A DNA stretch of 64,000 bases from Delphinapterus leucas (GCF_002288925.2 NW_022098024.1:1060063-1124062), one strand, 5' to 3'. Shown: positions 1-11,898, counted from the stretch's first letter. The notes: generated from the sequence alone by a model not told the origin. Translations and numbers: made by a program.

Positions 1-927
1 TAGAGACCTAAAAAGACCAGACACTATAACACTCTTAGAGGAAAACATAGGAAGAACCCTCTTTGACATAAATCACAGCAAAATCTTTTTTGATCCACCT
101 CCTAGAGCAATGGAAATAAAAACAAAAATATACAAATGAGACCTACTGAAACTTAAAAGCTTTTGCAAAGCAAAGGAAACTGCAAGCAAGATGAAAAGAC
201 ATCCTTCAGAATGGGAGAAAATATTTGCAAATGAATCAATGGAGAAAGGATTAATCTCCAAAATATATAAACAGCTCATGCAGCTCAATATTAAAAAAAC
301 AAACAACCCAATAAAAAATGCGCAGAAGACCTAAATAGATATTTCTCCAAAGAAGATGTAGAGATGGCCAAGAAGCACATGAAAAGCTGCTCAACATCAC
401 TAATTATTAGAGAAATGTGAATCAAAACTACAATGAGGTATCACCTCACACCAGTTAGAATGGGCATCATCAGAAAGTCTACAAACAAGAAATGCTGGAG
501 AGGGTGTGGAGAAAAGGGAACCCTCTTGCACTGTTGGTGGGAATGTAAATTGATACAGCCACTATGGAGGATGGTATGGAGATTCCTTAAAAAACTAAAA
601 GTAGAATTACCCTATGACCCAGCAATCCCACTACTGGAAATATACCCAGAGAAAACCATAATTCAAAAAGACACATGCACCCCAATGTTCCTTGCAGCAC
701 TATTTACAATAGCCAGGTCATGGAAGCAACCTAAATGTCCATCAACAGACGAATGGATAAAGAAGATGTGGTACATATATACAATGGAATATTCCTCTGC
801 CATAAAAAGGAACAAAATTGTGTCATTTGTAGAGACATGGTTGGATCTAGCGACTGTCATACAGAGTGAAGTAAGTCAGGAAGAGAAAAAGAAATATCGT
901 ATATCAATGCATATATGTGGAACCTAG
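1..927 (+). pseudogene. LINE-1 ORF2 C-terminal remnant
   Basis: Translation matches the region downstream of the reverse transcriptase of LINE-1 ORF2p, down to its natural C-terminus (stop at 925-927). The longest open piece is 433-927 (164 codons). It holds the C-terminal cysteine motif (C-x3-C-x7-H-x4-C, within [18 protein letters not shown] at about 502-555) and the conserved block around [10 protein letters not shown]. It is broken by in-frame stops at 137-139 (a TGG-to-TGA type change) and 418-420 (a CAA-to-TGA type change), and by a reading-frame change between them. The protein would be non-functional. The upstream endonuclease and RT lie outside the window or are lost. Confidence 0.88.
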
Positions 928-1130
928 GAAAATCGTACAGATGAACCGGTTTGCAGGGCAGAAATTGAGACACAGATGTAGAGAACAAACGTATGGGCAC
1001 CAAGGGGGGAACGTGACGGGGTGGTGGTGGTGGTGGTGTGATGAATTGAGTGATTGGGATTGACATGTATACACTGATGTGTATAAAATGGATGACTAAT
1101 AAGAACCTGCTGTATAAAAAAATAAAAAGT
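1..1130 (+). mobile_element. LINE-1 3' portion (ORF2 C-terminus plus 3' UTR), cut by the window edge
   Basis: The sequence reads as the last part of a mammalian LINE-1 on the plus strand. Decayed ORF2 coding runs from the edge to about 927, followed by a 3' UTR with a G-rich tract (about 1003-1040, including a short TGG/GGT run) and an A-rich end with AATAAA-like motifs at about 1115-1130. The 3' UTR resembles the cetartiodactyl LINE-1 ends at 28.1 and 54.4 kb in this window. It is an interspersed fossil with no expected cellular function. Family assignment is from recognition only. Confidence 0.9.
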
Positions 1131-1734
1131 AACATCTGTAAACCACTTGACACAGTGCATAGTCCCTTGAACTCAATAAAGCTTACTTTCAGGTCTGCTC
1201 TTTCTGGCCCTTCCTTCTCTGTACATCCCACTCACCTTGCCTAGATGATATCTTGAAGAAAACTGCCTTGCTATTGGAAAGAACCCAGTTGAGACCCATA
1301 AGGCTCCCACCACCAACGTAATTGGGGTGTCTGTGCCTGCGCTTGTTTGTAAGCTTGGCTTGTTACAATCTGTAGACGTGTTTTTGAGCAGATGTTTGAC
1401 ATCATTTGTCTCCCAGCACAGACAGTATCCACCTTGATTTGTGGTGAGATGTAGATTTGGGCTGGGAACTGCCATCCAAATTAGTGCTGCATGAGGTAGT
1501 TTACCCACAGCCTCGCACTGCTACTCCTGAAGGATGACTCAAATCCTTGCGCTGTGTGTGTGGGAGGGAACATGACAGTTTAATTTAAATACCTTTACTG
1601 ATGCACTAGGTGCCGAAAGACACATTCTCTGCTCTGCACTCGTGTTCCTGTGCTGTCACTCTACTGAGAGTCTCAGTCTGACAGAGAGGGGAAGAAATGG
1701 CCTGTGTTCTAAATCAACATGCTGTGTCACCCGG
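1131..1734. other. Unassigned sequence
   Basis: This stretch lies between the LINE-1 end and a MIR. I recognise no gene, RNA or repeat. Reading frames here are short and lack coding character. Confidence 0.5.
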
Positions 1735-1985
1735 ATAGTGGTTACAAGCGTGGCTTCTGGAAGCAGTCTGACTGAGCTTGAATGCTGACTCCACAATGTT
1801 TTAGCCACGTGGCCATGGACAACTGACTTAAACTCTAAGAATGTCAATTTCCTCATCTGTAAAATTGGGATGACCCAGAATCCTGCCCATCTCCTTGAGT
1901 CATTGTGAGGATTAAATGATCTCTTTCAAGTGAAATACTTAGAACCCTTCTTAGAATATAGTTAGTTTTAATAATAAGTACAGAT
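1735..1985 (+). mobile_element. MIR SINE
   Basis: Near full-length, diverged mammalian-wide interspersed repeat. The tRNA-like head is followed by the core 'cctcatctgtaaaattggga' at 1851-1870. Then come the typical gttgtgaggattaaatga-like segment (1904-1920) and the 'aatacttagaaccc' tail. Ancient and non-coding. Confidence 0.85.
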
Positions 1986-2439
1986 GATTGTTATCAGGCA
2001 TAGAATTAGGTTTAAGAGAATTAGTTCAAAGAGCAATCACAAAAGGCCATTTAAGGAAGCTGGAATGCCCTAATGAAAACAAACATGAGATAACTCTAAT
2101 GCAGAGCAAGATGGAATCAGAAAACAAATGTACGTAAGCAAACAGCGTGGGCTGCAGAAGAAGAAATGACTCACTGGAGGTTGAGGATGGAAATGAGGAA
2201 TATCTTATAGAGGAGAAGCTAATCTAATTTGATCTAGAAGCTGACTCATATTTAAATAGAAGGAAGCAACATTTGACATTCTAAGCGAAGACGGAGACAC
2301 TATCAAAACTCTTTATCTTAATATGGGAAACCCCGAGTTTAGAGTTCTTTTATCTCACTTGAAGGGTCTTTGGGCTTATAAATGAGGAACTCGTATTCAC
2401 GTACAGCTACGGTCATGGTGAGCAAAGGGCAGGGAATGA
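1986..2439. other. Unassigned sequence
   Basis: AT-rich single-copy-like DNA with nothing recognisable on either strand. Confidence 0.5.
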
Positions 2440-2590
2440 AAATAACATTTGTTGAGCATGTACTACATGCCAAGTACTGGGCCAAGCAATTCGTTTTTCA
2501 CTGTATCAGAAGTTAACAGAAAGTGTGGTTGCTGTCTCCATTTTACAGATGAGAATACAAATTTAGGAGGGTTAAATTAAACAAACTTCC
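2440..2590 (-). mobile_element. MIR SINE fragment
   Basis: Reverse-complement MIR signature. The element reads 'tgttgagcatgtactacatg' (2450-2469), 'ccaagtactgggcc', then 'ccattttacagatgagaata' (2538-2557). The tRNA-like end is missing or too diverged to see. Confidence 0.8.
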
Positions 2591-4982
2591 CTTAACTGGA
2601 ATAATTTGAATGTAAACCTAGACTTAAATTGTTATAGATTCTATATTCCTTCAACACAGTTATACTACCCACTATTAGATGCTGAGATTCATCCTTTCTG
2701 AATAGATGTACATTTCAGATTCCCTCTTACTAATTAGCTCTGTGTGTCACATCTTTTTTCACCTCATGCCACAAAAAAAATGTGGTGGTATTTGTCAGGT
2801 ACACTGAGAAAACCAGATGAGGCTGCCCCTGGTCTCCGGCTCCCCTAAGCCTTGCTTGGGCTGAGGAAGTGCATATCTAAGAACACCTTGGACCTTGGTA
2901 CACTTGGGATAGTTCTGAGATAGAGGAGAAAAGGACGTTAAATCGAAGTCATTACCTGCTTCTTCTCCTGTCAGTTCCTTTGGGCTTCACTCAACCACAG
3001 GAGAACTAATGACACAAGATCAATAGCACAAAGAGACCCACCAGGAGTCCTGTTTAGGAAGCCACCCAGAATTCTCCTTTGCCACATGAGTGACAGCTTT
3101 CTGCAGAGTGCATTTCAGAAAATGAGCATTCTCTACAACATCCTTTCACATTTTGACTGTGCCATGAAACACCATATGTATTTATATCACACCAGTGGTA
3201 ATGTTTAAAAGAAAAATCTTTTAAGTCAGTTTTCACATTATTCCAAATGATGGGATAAGATCAGTTTGTTTCTCTCCTAGGGCTAGGAAGGCAGTCTTGT
3301 TATTCCTCACCAGTCATCAAAAGGATCTGATGTTTCTACACTTCTAACAAGTATCCTTTTGGAGGTGCGAAGTATCTGGGACACATCTGGTTAGATCAGC
3401 AATCCCTGTGTAACTGGACTCAGAATGGTGTGCCTTTCTCCTTCTTGGCTGAACAAACTTAGCCTCCCTCCCACTTTTAGTTTGAGTATATTTATAATCC
3501 CATTTTTGCTTCTTGGCATTGTTTCCTGGTCTGCTCCCTGGACCCACTTATTTCATCAGGTCTATTCTGTAGAGACAGCCATTTCCTCTGAATCCAATTT
3601 TTATTCTTTGACACTTATCTGTGTTAAAACTAAACCTTGTATTCTGGGCCTTGTTTCATCCCAAACTTGGACTCTTGTTCTGGCCCATGACCTTCAGACA
3701 TTCAGACACTTGCTAACTATATGTGTCCATGCCCAGCAAGGTTCCTTGAAATCCAGCCTGGACAGAGCTCCTGGTCCCCTGTTTACCTGGTGAGTGGCTC
3801 TGGAAGTAGCAGGCATGTTTAACTCTCTCTTTCACACATGCACACATTGTGTTTATATATAATCGATTTTACTGTTGAGAAATATGAGACTCAGAAAAAT
3901 TATCAAACTTGTCAAAGGTAAGGACAGAAAGGACAAGAACAGTTTCAGTATTGACAGCTGGGTAGAAATTATGGGAGGTAAGTGGACTGATTATATATTA
4001 CAGCTTCTGACTCAAAAAGAAAAGATAATTTAACTTTTATACAACATGTTAAAATTTGTACAGTATGTCTTACATCCTGCTACCTTCCTCCTTTTGAACG
4101 CATAGAAGTGGATTTTGTATTCATATCTTGGGAATTCAAGATGAGCACTTTCTCCACTGCACTGATTCTGTGAGTTGTAAGTACCCACCATTGGCTATTG
4201 TCTTCTAAGAGGCCAAAATTCTTGAAGCACTTGTGTTGCCTCATGCATTATCATAAAATTCCAGGAAGGGGGATTATGTCTAAGTGAAGAGAATTCAAAC
4301 AATTACTGAGGTTGCTGTGTGGCAAAATCAAATTACAGAAGAAGTTTAGGAAGTATTCTAGTGATAGCCGAGGGATGAAAAGGGACTGAGTGTCCACAGG
4401 GATTATGAAAGAGGTTGAAAGTTCAGGTCAGTTGGACACAAATGGAGAAAGTAGAGGAAATCCTTTGGTGTTCTTGTCAAGAAAATTGACAGTGAGTTAC
4501 ATGTAATCTATGAATTAATAAGGGCCATATAAAAGGATAAAATGTCTGTAATTGATTAGTCTCTCCAATATCTTAGGGTATGGAATTAAAAATAATATTT
4601 CGGTATCCAGCATGGAATGGACTAATGATTTGTTAAGTGACAGATTCTTGCATAGAGGAAATGAATACTGACCATGCTTGAAAGCCATTCTCCCACACCC
4701 TTTCTGAGTGAGAAGGAAGAATACGAAAGAGGTTCACAGGAAGATAAGCCATTGCTCTCTGCATCCTATGCATTCTGGGAGGCTCTGTGGAGTATCGGAG
4801 GCAGGCGCAGGGATAGGAAGAAGACTCATTCCTATCAGCTATTTGGGGCTAGAAGGCTAAAACCTGTTAGCTTTTAGTCTTGTTAGGAGAAAGGCTCTCC
4901 TTTCACACAATTCCTCATCACCTGGGGAATAGAAGAGTAGTCTTTGGGGAACATATTTTCTGGTCTTCTATTCTCAATGAAT
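2591..4982. other. Unassigned sequence, 2.4 kb
   Basis: No gene or clear repeat was recognised. A weak MIR-like antisense trace may exist at about 3845-3930 ('actgttgagaaatatgagac'), but it is too diverged to call. The open frame at 3425-3793 has no recognisable domain and is treated as chance. Confidence 0.45.
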
Positions 4983-4995
4983 GCACACACACATG

Positions 4996-5031
<36 letters not shown>
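4983..5031. repeat. (CA)n microsatellite
   Basis: Uninterrupted CA repeat from about 4998 to 5031. A short imperfect CA run at 4983-4992 is separated from it by 'atgaaa'. Probably polymorphic. Confidence 0.97.
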
Positions 5032-5033
<2 letters not shown>

Positions 5034-5270
5034 CGTTCTTCCTCACAGAGACATATGTAGATTCCCTCCGATTTCCAGAGGGATCATTTCCAATCCTTAG
5101 TCCCTCCAACCTCTTAGTAATCTGGATTGGAGGTGAGAAAAAAAAAAACCCAGAAACTTCCATATCCACCAGATCTTAGATTTATTAGAACTGGGAAGAA
5201 TGTATAAAAGTTAGATACTCCTTAGAATTATGGGCCTAGCCCATTTTAAACATTATAAATATGCATTCTC
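5032..5270. other. Unassigned spacer
   Basis: Sequence between the CA microsatellite and a CHR SINE. A short A-run lies at 5139-5150. Nothing else recognised. Confidence 0.5.
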
Positions 5271-5477
5271 GGGCTTCCCTGGTGGCGCAGTGGTTGAGGG
5301 TCCGCCTGCCGATGCAGGGAACACGGGTTTGTGCCCCGGTCCGGGAAGATCCCACATGCCGCGGAGCGGCTGGGCCCGTGAGCCATGGCCGCTGAGCCTG
5401 CGCGTCCGGAGCTTGTGCTTCGCAACGGGAGAGGCCACAACAGTGAGAGGCCCGCGTACCGCAAAAAAAAAAAAAAA
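5271..5477 (+). mobile_element. CHR SINE, short type
   Basis: Full-length tRNA-derived SINE. It has the head gggcttccctggtggcgcag, the RNA polymerase III A box TGGCGCAGTGG (5283-5293), a B-box region with one change (GGTTTGTGCCC), the GC-rich body and a 15-base A tail. The flanks gcattctc and gcattatcctc look like a decayed target duplication. Open frames through it are by-products of its GC content. This family is the main evidence that the DNA is cetacean. Confidence 0.96.
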
Positions 5478-6169
5478 GCATTATCCTCCACCCCAGCTTA
5501 TATATCAGGAGGCCAGAGGAGTTCTGGGCTCTCAGAATAACTAGAAAGAAGTCCCAGGCTTTCTTTGTCTCTCACATTTTAAATCTCTGTAAACTTTGCA
5601 CATTCCCTATTACCTGATGACTTCCAGTTTCCAAAACCTTTACAGCGTGCCGTCTAGAATTAATAGTCTATCATCAGCAGAATTCCCTGTATCCACAGAT
5701 TGTTCTATGGACGTTCCTTTATCTTCTTGCTCTGAAGGAAAACTGCATGCTCTCTGAGAACACTGCATCCCCTAACATCCTCTAAAGTGTGGCTATTTTC
5801 TCTCCCATTACTCTCAAACCACCAGTCCTGGTTGGGGGGCAGCTATCTCTCTGCCTCACTTAGGCTTCCAGATCTTTCCCTAAAAGCCCCAGATTGATAT
5901 CTCATGTCATCATATTATATCATCTACTCACCATCCCTCACTAGTGTTCTTGCTTACCAATCTTTGAGCTACTTCTCTTGACATGGAAATGATTTTAGAT
6001 CCTGTTTGAATGTTACTTTTTCCAACATGACTCATCTTAATTCTTGATGCTTTATATAAATAGGTGTATATATATGTATTACATGCATATATAATCTTAG
6101 AGTAGCACTTGCCCGTGGTCATCACTCCTTGCTCTTGTACACATTCTCACTGTTTGACTTTCAGGACAT
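5478..6169. other. Unassigned sequence
   Basis: Pyrimidine-rich plus strand with no recognised element. It could be the decayed upstream part of the following L2, but I cannot align it. Confidence 0.4.
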
Positions 6170-7600
6170 TACTTTCATCACTTTCATGTTATCTCACTCA
6201 ACAATACTTCTCAACCTTCTCTGCTGGTTCCTTGTCTTTTCCTGGATCTCTTACAGTTGTTCTGTCCCAGAGATCAGTCCTTAGTCCTATTGTTTTCTCC
6301 ATCCACACTCATCCCCTTGATGATCTCATCTGGTCTCCGTGCTAGTACCACCATCTACTAGATTTACACCTCAAGATCCTGAACTCCAGGCTGATAGGTA
6401 CAACTGCCTGGATCCACCAATTGGATGTATGACTAGACATCTCAAACTTAATGTGTCCAAAACTGAACTTCTGATATTCCTCTCAAATTCTGTTCCATCT
6501 GCAGGCTTTGTCAATGAGTTATGAAAGTTCTAGTCTTCAATTTTTTGAGACCAAAAGTCTTGGATCATCCTGGATTTCACTTTTTCTTGATCTCAAGCTC
6601 TCAAACATCTGATCTTAGTGAAAATTCTATTTGTCCCACCTTCACAATATATCCAGAATTTTACCACTTGTTATCACCCTGTATGAGCCTTCTCACAGGT
6701 CACCTTATGTCCACTTTGCTCCCAATATATTCTATTCTCAATATAGCAGCAAGAGTGATTATTTATTTATTTATTTATTTATAAAGATTTTTTTTGATAT
6801 GGACCATTTTTTAAGTCTTTATTGAATTTGGTACAGTATTGTTTCGTTTTCTATTTTGGTGTTTTGGCCACGAGGCATATGGGATCTTAGCTCCCAAACC
6901 AGGGATCAAACTCACACCCCCTGCATTGGAAGGCGAAGTCTTAACCACTGGACTGCCAGGAAACTCCCCAGCATGATTCTTTTAAAAGTCAGATAATGTC
7001 ATTTCTTTGCCCCAAACTTTTCAATGGCTCACATCTTATGCAGAGTAAAAGTCAAATGCCTTCTATTAGCTTATGTCACTTCTCCAAGATCAACTCCAGC
7101 TATTTACCCTGTCACTCATTCTCCTCCAGACGTACCTGCCTCTTTGCTGTTCCTGTTCTTCAAACATACAAGATGTCCCTCTGCCTTACTGCCTTTGCAT
7201 GAGTCGTTCCCCTTCTTGCAAGCATTCTTCCTCCAATTTTCACCTATCAAACTCCCTTGCCTTCTTCAAATATTTGTTTAAATGTTACTTTTACAATCTG
7301 GTATGCCCTGACCACTCAAGTTAAAATTGTGTCCAACCTTCACCCACTACACACACCCCCCACACCCCCTCCCCCTTACTCGGTGCCTTTTGTCCCTTAT
7401 AGCCCATACCACTTTCTACTATGCTATGTATTTTATTTTTTTAAGTTATGTGGATGTGGATTATTCACTCTTTATCTTCCTCCTCTATAAAGTAGGCATC
7501 ATAATAGCTTTTTTTCAGTGATAGATCCCAGTTCCCAGAATAATGTTTGGCACATATTAAGTCCTCAGTAAATAGTCATGAAGTAAATGAATGATGGAAT
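6170..7600 (+). mobile_element. L2 LINE 3' portion, split by a SINE
   Basis: Long L2 fragment that can be followed through its 3' coding part and 3' UTR. Blocks include 'agagatcagtccttagtcct' (6270-6289), 'catctcaaacttaatgtgtc', 'ttcacaatatatccagaatt', 'cttttcaatggctcacatct' and the terminal 'ttggcacatattaagtcctc' (7547-7566). The reading frame is destroyed. It is interrupted at 6761-6969 by an older CHR-type SINE, and the L2 text continues directly on both sides. C-rich low-complexity sequence lies at about 7350-7378. Confidence 0.85.
6761..6969 (-). mobile_element. Older CHR-type SINE inserted in L2
   Basis: Antisense copy of the 'gggacttccctggtggtcc' class of tRNA-derived cetartiodactyl SINE. 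The head is at 6969, and the tail towards 6761 ends in a (TTTA)n run (6761-6783). The flanks agcaagagtgatt (6748-6760) and agca-tgatt (6970-6978) are a target duplication with a 4-base deletion in the right copy. The uninterrupted L2 can be read across the site. Confidence 0.88.
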
Positions 7601-7659
7601 GGATGATGAGCAGGCCATTTTTACATTTGTTCTAAGCCATCTCATGTGTAGAGAGAGTA

Positions 7660-7885
7660 TATAGTGTTTGTCATCTAATAGGACTAGATTTGAGCCCTCT
7701 ACTGCCATTTTTAGTAGTGTGAGCTTCTATAAGTCATTTAACTTTACCAAGAAAATTGGCATCACAGTGCACAGTTCTTAGGTTTTTTCTAGGAGGAAAA
7801 AAAAGAAAGAAGTCAAACACCTATCACAGTACCTGGTACATAATAAGTGTTTAGTAAATGTTGGCAATTACTGCATGCTTTGTAA
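7660..7885 (+). mobile_element. MIR SINE
   Basis: Diverged MIR. The head reads 'ggactagatttgagccctct' (7681-7700) and 'tataagtcatttaactttacc'. The tail is 'acctggtacataataagtgt' (7831-7850) followed by 'ttagtaaatgttggcaatta'. An A-rich interruption lies in the middle, near 7795-7812. Confidence 0.82.
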
Positions 7886-9672
7886 ATAGTAGCTGCTTTT
7901 TTGTTTTTCCATCTTCCTCTTGCTTGAGAGAGAAGTGGATAGGAGCTTGTGTTCTTGTGTGACACAAGCCAGCATTTCTGAGGCATCTTGCGCTAAAAAC
8001 GGCTTCTGATCAGATTGCACTGAGAGTGTGACTGAATTTAATGAGTAAATATATTATTTGTGCAGGAAAAAAGCAATTGTCTCTGTGTGAGATTTGTGTC
8101 TGATTAGCAACAACAATTGCTTCTCCATTTTCAAGCTCTGATTCATACTAATGTTTCTGCAGTGTATATTTGATGAAAATGAGATTGGGTTTCCTTTCTC
8201 TGACAGGCTGAGTACAAGCCATTTAAAGGCAAGAGCAAAATACTCCTATGCAGGACATGAGTTCCATTTCTCTTAAATAGGTTGTCACAATACAAAGAAC
8301 ATAAAGCAGCCCCAGTAAACAGAGAGCATTCATCTTTTGAGGTGGCATGGTATGGACGGTAGTGAAGTAAAGTGTTCCAGGATGGTTGGACAAGACCTTC
8401 CAAATGGAAAATGAGCCACATTGAGGGACCCTTGGTGGGCTTTCAAACAATAGAAATAGTATTGCATCTCAGGGCTCTTTTTTTAAAAAAAAAATTCTAA
8501 TTCAGAGAGATCAATTGAGAAATAAATAACAGAGATGGTAAGAATTTTTTTCAGAAAATTATATGAATAAAAAATGTCACTCAAGTCCTACATTTTGCTC
8601 ATACTAATGTGTGAACACAAATTGCAAATGAAATGAGAATTTGATAGATTTATATATGTTTACTCTCTGAGTCTGGCAGACGTTTTGGTGAAAAACGATT
8701 GGCTACACAGAACAGAAAAATTAAGAAGTATGTCCCTAGAACAAAAATATAGAAAAAATTGTAAAAAGTAGAACCAAAAAAAGGATTAAAAAAAAGAAGA
8801 AATATGTTCTTACACAGAACCATAATATATGAGAATGGAAAGGGATCTTATTCTTTTACCCACCATTGTTAGGTAAGAAGGTTGAACATCTGCAGTTTTA
8901 ACTGTCTTGTCCAGTGTCACACTGGGAGATGGGGTCAGTGCCAGCATCCCTGGACATCTAGTCCAGGATACTGTGCTCCAGTCATACTTTCTTTCCTGGT
9001 GCATCTTAAGAGAGGTGGGGACACTAACATTGACTTCTGGAATAGAAAAAAAAAAAAAAAAAGACTATAAAAGGAAAGTGCTCTTGAGTTTGGATGAGAT
9101 CCTTAAGCATTGGTCATGAAATATCCATGTTGAAGCTTAAAAGGAGAAGGAAATTATACTCAGAAGGATTTGGGGCATAGCTAGACTAGAATCCAGGCTT
9201 TTAAAAGTGTTAACAGTGTAATGGCAGAAAACATAATGACTTGGACAGAAAGATGCTTGATGAAATGATTCATGCAAAATCATTTAACTTTGTGCCTGAC
9301 ACACAGGACGTGATTAGCAGATGCTCCCGACCTTCACTCATATGCTATTTCAACCACACCACAACTTCTCTTTCACTAAGGGCATCACCTGGGAGCAGAA
9401 GGTAAAGCCAGGTGAAAAATATATTTACATTAATGTCATTCAGATTTTGGTAGCAACAGGTAGAATAATGCTTTTAAAAATGTACTATTAACAAAGGTTG
9501 GGGCAGGGTTAAAGGAAATCAACAAAGAATGGTATAGAATGTCCAAGACTAGCAACAACATGAAAATGTTACCAGCTGCAGGCCTGAAGGGGCAAAGGGA
9601 AGGAACAGTTATTGTAATCCAAAGAAAGAGAAGCTGTAGAAATACAGGAGGGCTGGCTAAGAGGAGATGTAC
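7886..9672. other. Unassigned sequence, 1.8 kb
   Basis: Contains A-rich low-complexity patches near 8773-8801 and a pure A run of about 17 at 9046-9062. No gene or family was recognised. The segment at about 9215-9330 has a faint MIR-like end ('gcctgacacacagg'). Confidence 0.45.
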
Positions 9673-9674
9673 CC

Positions 9675-9888
9675 TTTTATTTTATTTTATTCTTTTGCGA
9701 TACGCGGGCCTCTCACTGTTGTGGCCTCTCCCGTTGCGGAGCACAGGCTCCGGATGCGCAGGCTCAGCGGCCATGGCTCATGGGCCCAGCCGCTCTGCGG
9801 CATGTGGGATCTTCCCGGACCGGGGCACAAACCCGTGTCCACTGCATCGACAGGCGGACTCTCAACCACTGCGCCACCAGGGAAGTCC
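9675..9888 (-). mobile_element. CHR SINE, short type
   Basis: Antisense copy, head at 9888. The tail towards 9675 is a (TTTTA)n-like tract rather than pure T. It abuts the T-rich 3' end of an antisense L1M, so it probably entered that element's A tail. No clean target duplication could be defined. Confidence 0.95.
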
Positions 9889-10990
9889 TATTTTTAATTA
9901 AACTTTTTATTTTGAGATAATTGCAGATTCACATGCACTGTAATACATAAAAATCCCATGAGCCCTTTACTCAGTTTCCCCCAATGGCAGCATCTTGTAA
10001 AATCAGTACAGTATCACATCCAGGATATTGACACTGGTACCATGAAAATACAGGACATTTCCATCACCATACGGAACCCTCTAATTTCCTCCTCCCTCGC
10101 TTCACCTTATGTAATCATAGGCAGCCACTAATCTGTTCTCCATTTCCCTAACTTCATCATTTCAAGAATGTTATCTAAATGGAATTTTACAGCATGTGAA
10201 CTGGGATTGACATCTTTCACTCAGTAATTCTCTTGAGATTCATCTAGGTAGTGGGTATAATCAAGAATTTGTTCCGTTTCATTGCTGAATAGTATTCCAC
10301 AGTATGGATATACCAATGTTTGTTTAACCATCTGTTGAAGGACACCTCTTTCCAGTTTTTGGCTATTACGGATAAAGCTGCTATGAGCATTCATACATAA
10401 GTTTTTGCGTGAATATCATTTACTGTGTCTATGGGATAAATGCCCAGAAGTTTAATTGCTGGGTCATAAGGTATTTACATGTTTAGTTTTGGTTTTTTTT
10501 TTGCGGTACGCGGGCCTCTCACTGTTGTGGCCTCTCCCGTTGCGGAGCACAGGCTCCGGACACGCAGGCTCAGCGGCCATGGCTCACGGGCCCAGCCGCT
10601 CTGCGGCATGTGGGATCTTCCCGGACCGGGGCACGAACCCGTGTCCCCTGCATCAGCAGGCGGACTCTCAACCACTGCGCCACCAGGGAAGCCCGCATGT
10701 TTAGTTTTTAAGGAAACTGTAAAGCTGTTTTCCAGAGTGGCTGTACCATGTCACATTCCCATCAACAATATACAATGTTTATCCATAACTTTGCTAGCAT
10801 TTAGTGTCGTCATTACTTTTTAAAATTTTAGCCATTCTTATAGGTGTGCATCAACATCTCACTGTGGTTTTAATATGCATTCCTCTAATGGCTAATGACA
10901 TTGAAATCTCTTCATGTGCTTCTTTTCCTCTTCATGAACGGTCTCTTCATATACATTTTCCTATTTTGTAATTAGACTGTTTCTTTAAAT
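9889..10990 (-). mobile_element. L1M 3' end (antisense), split by a SINE
   Basis: Reverse complement of an old LINE-1 3' end. The 3' UTR block is 'tttttattttgagataattg' (9905-9924) and 'cagtttcccccaatggcagc'. The ORF2 C-terminal text follows as 'gaatagtattccacagtatg', 'ccagagtggctgtaccatgt' and 'catctcactgtggttttaat', ending near 10990. A CHR SINE at 10491-10695 interrupts it. Coding capacity is lost. Confidence 0.9.
10491..10695 (-). mobile_element. CHR SINE inserted in L1M
   Basis: Antisense copy. It has a perfect 13-bp target duplication catgtttagtttt at 10478-10490 and 10696-10708. It therefore postdates the L1M it interrupts. Confidence 0.96.
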
Positions 10991-11617
10991 AGTATCTGAA
11001 TATATTTGTATATCAAATCTCCAAGTTAACTGAAACCAGAGCCATTTGATTTCATAGCTTTGTAGGACAACAACCCAAAATGTGAGTTTGTCTACCTGGT
11101 AGTACTCCTTATACTCTTATTTTCTAGGATACTTGACTTGACATTTCTGATAGTTAAAACGTGAATCAAGTTCTGTTCAGGGCCAAGGGAGTACTAGAAC
11201 AACTTGCAGAAAAGGAGGTGTTCCCAGAAATGAAGCACCTGGGAAATTATAACTCCTTTTTAATTTAGTACTTCAGTGAGAGTCTTATGCATGGAATATG
11301 AATTTCAAAATGTCCCTACTGAAAAAAGAATGTTCCTTGCTATTGTTTAAATCTATTTTGAATGTTGCTTACTCTTTCTTCATTGAGAAAGATGGAAAGA
11401 GCCTATCAAATCTTCCAACTAGTTTTTCACTTTATTTCATATTGCATTAAGGAAAGACATGAAGTAACACATCCAGTGAAACGTATGCTCAATTATGTGG
11501 GGCCATTGCCTCATTCCTGTGATTCTTTAGGAAAGAAGCTGTTTGAATATTTAAGTATATGAAAGTTTGTTTTTGTAGGTGCCACAGAGAATTTGGGGCA
11601 TTTAAAAGGAGGTCATG
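10991..11617. other. Unassigned sequence
   Basis: No gene, RNA or repeat recognised. The 66-codon frame at 11362 has no recognisable features. Confidence 0.5.
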
Positions 11618-11820
11618 GGGCTTCCCTGGTGGCGCAGTGGTTGAGAGTCCGCCTGTCGATGCAGGGGACACGGGTTCGTGCCCCGGTCTGGGAAGATCCC
11701 ACATGCCGCGGAGCAGCTGGGCCCATGAGCCATGGCCGCTGAGCCTGCGCGTCTGGAGCCTGTGCTCCGCAACGGGAGAAGCCACAACAGTGAGAGGCCC
11801 GCGTACCGCAAAAAAAAAAA
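11618..11820 (+). mobile_element. CHR SINE, short type
   Basis: Sense copy with both Pol III boxes readable: A box TGGCGCAGTGG at 11630-11640 and B box GGTTCGTGCCC at 11673-11683. It has an 11-base A tail. The target duplication gaggtcat lies at 11609-11616 and 11821-11828. Confidence 0.96.
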
Positions 11821-11835
11821 GAGGTCATAGCTCTA

Positions 11836-11836
<1 letters not shown>

Positions 11837-11885
<49 letters not shown>

Positions 11886-11898
11886 CCTGTCTATCTAT
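11837..11898. repeat. (ATCT)n microsatellite
   Basis: About 12 perfect ATCT units (11837-11884), then imperfect units to 11898. It begins a few bases after a SINE tail and its target duplication. Confidence 0.97.

Noticed and set aside
3425..3793. 122-codon plus-strand frame with a hydrophobic start
   Set aside because: No recognisable family, no splice or promoter context, and composition like the surrounding DNA. A frame of this length is expected by chance in a 64-kb window.
5230..5544. Open frames of 60-139 codons repeating the theme 'GLSLLWPLPLRSTGSG...AAMAHGPS' on both strands at many positions
   Set aside because: They coincide exactly with CHR SINE copies. The GC-rich SINE body lacks stops in several frames, so these are not a protein family.
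7343..7378. C-rich run considered as a G-quadruplex site
   Set aside because: Only three close runs. The fourth needs a 10-base loop, so it is weaker than the motif at 43238-43272.
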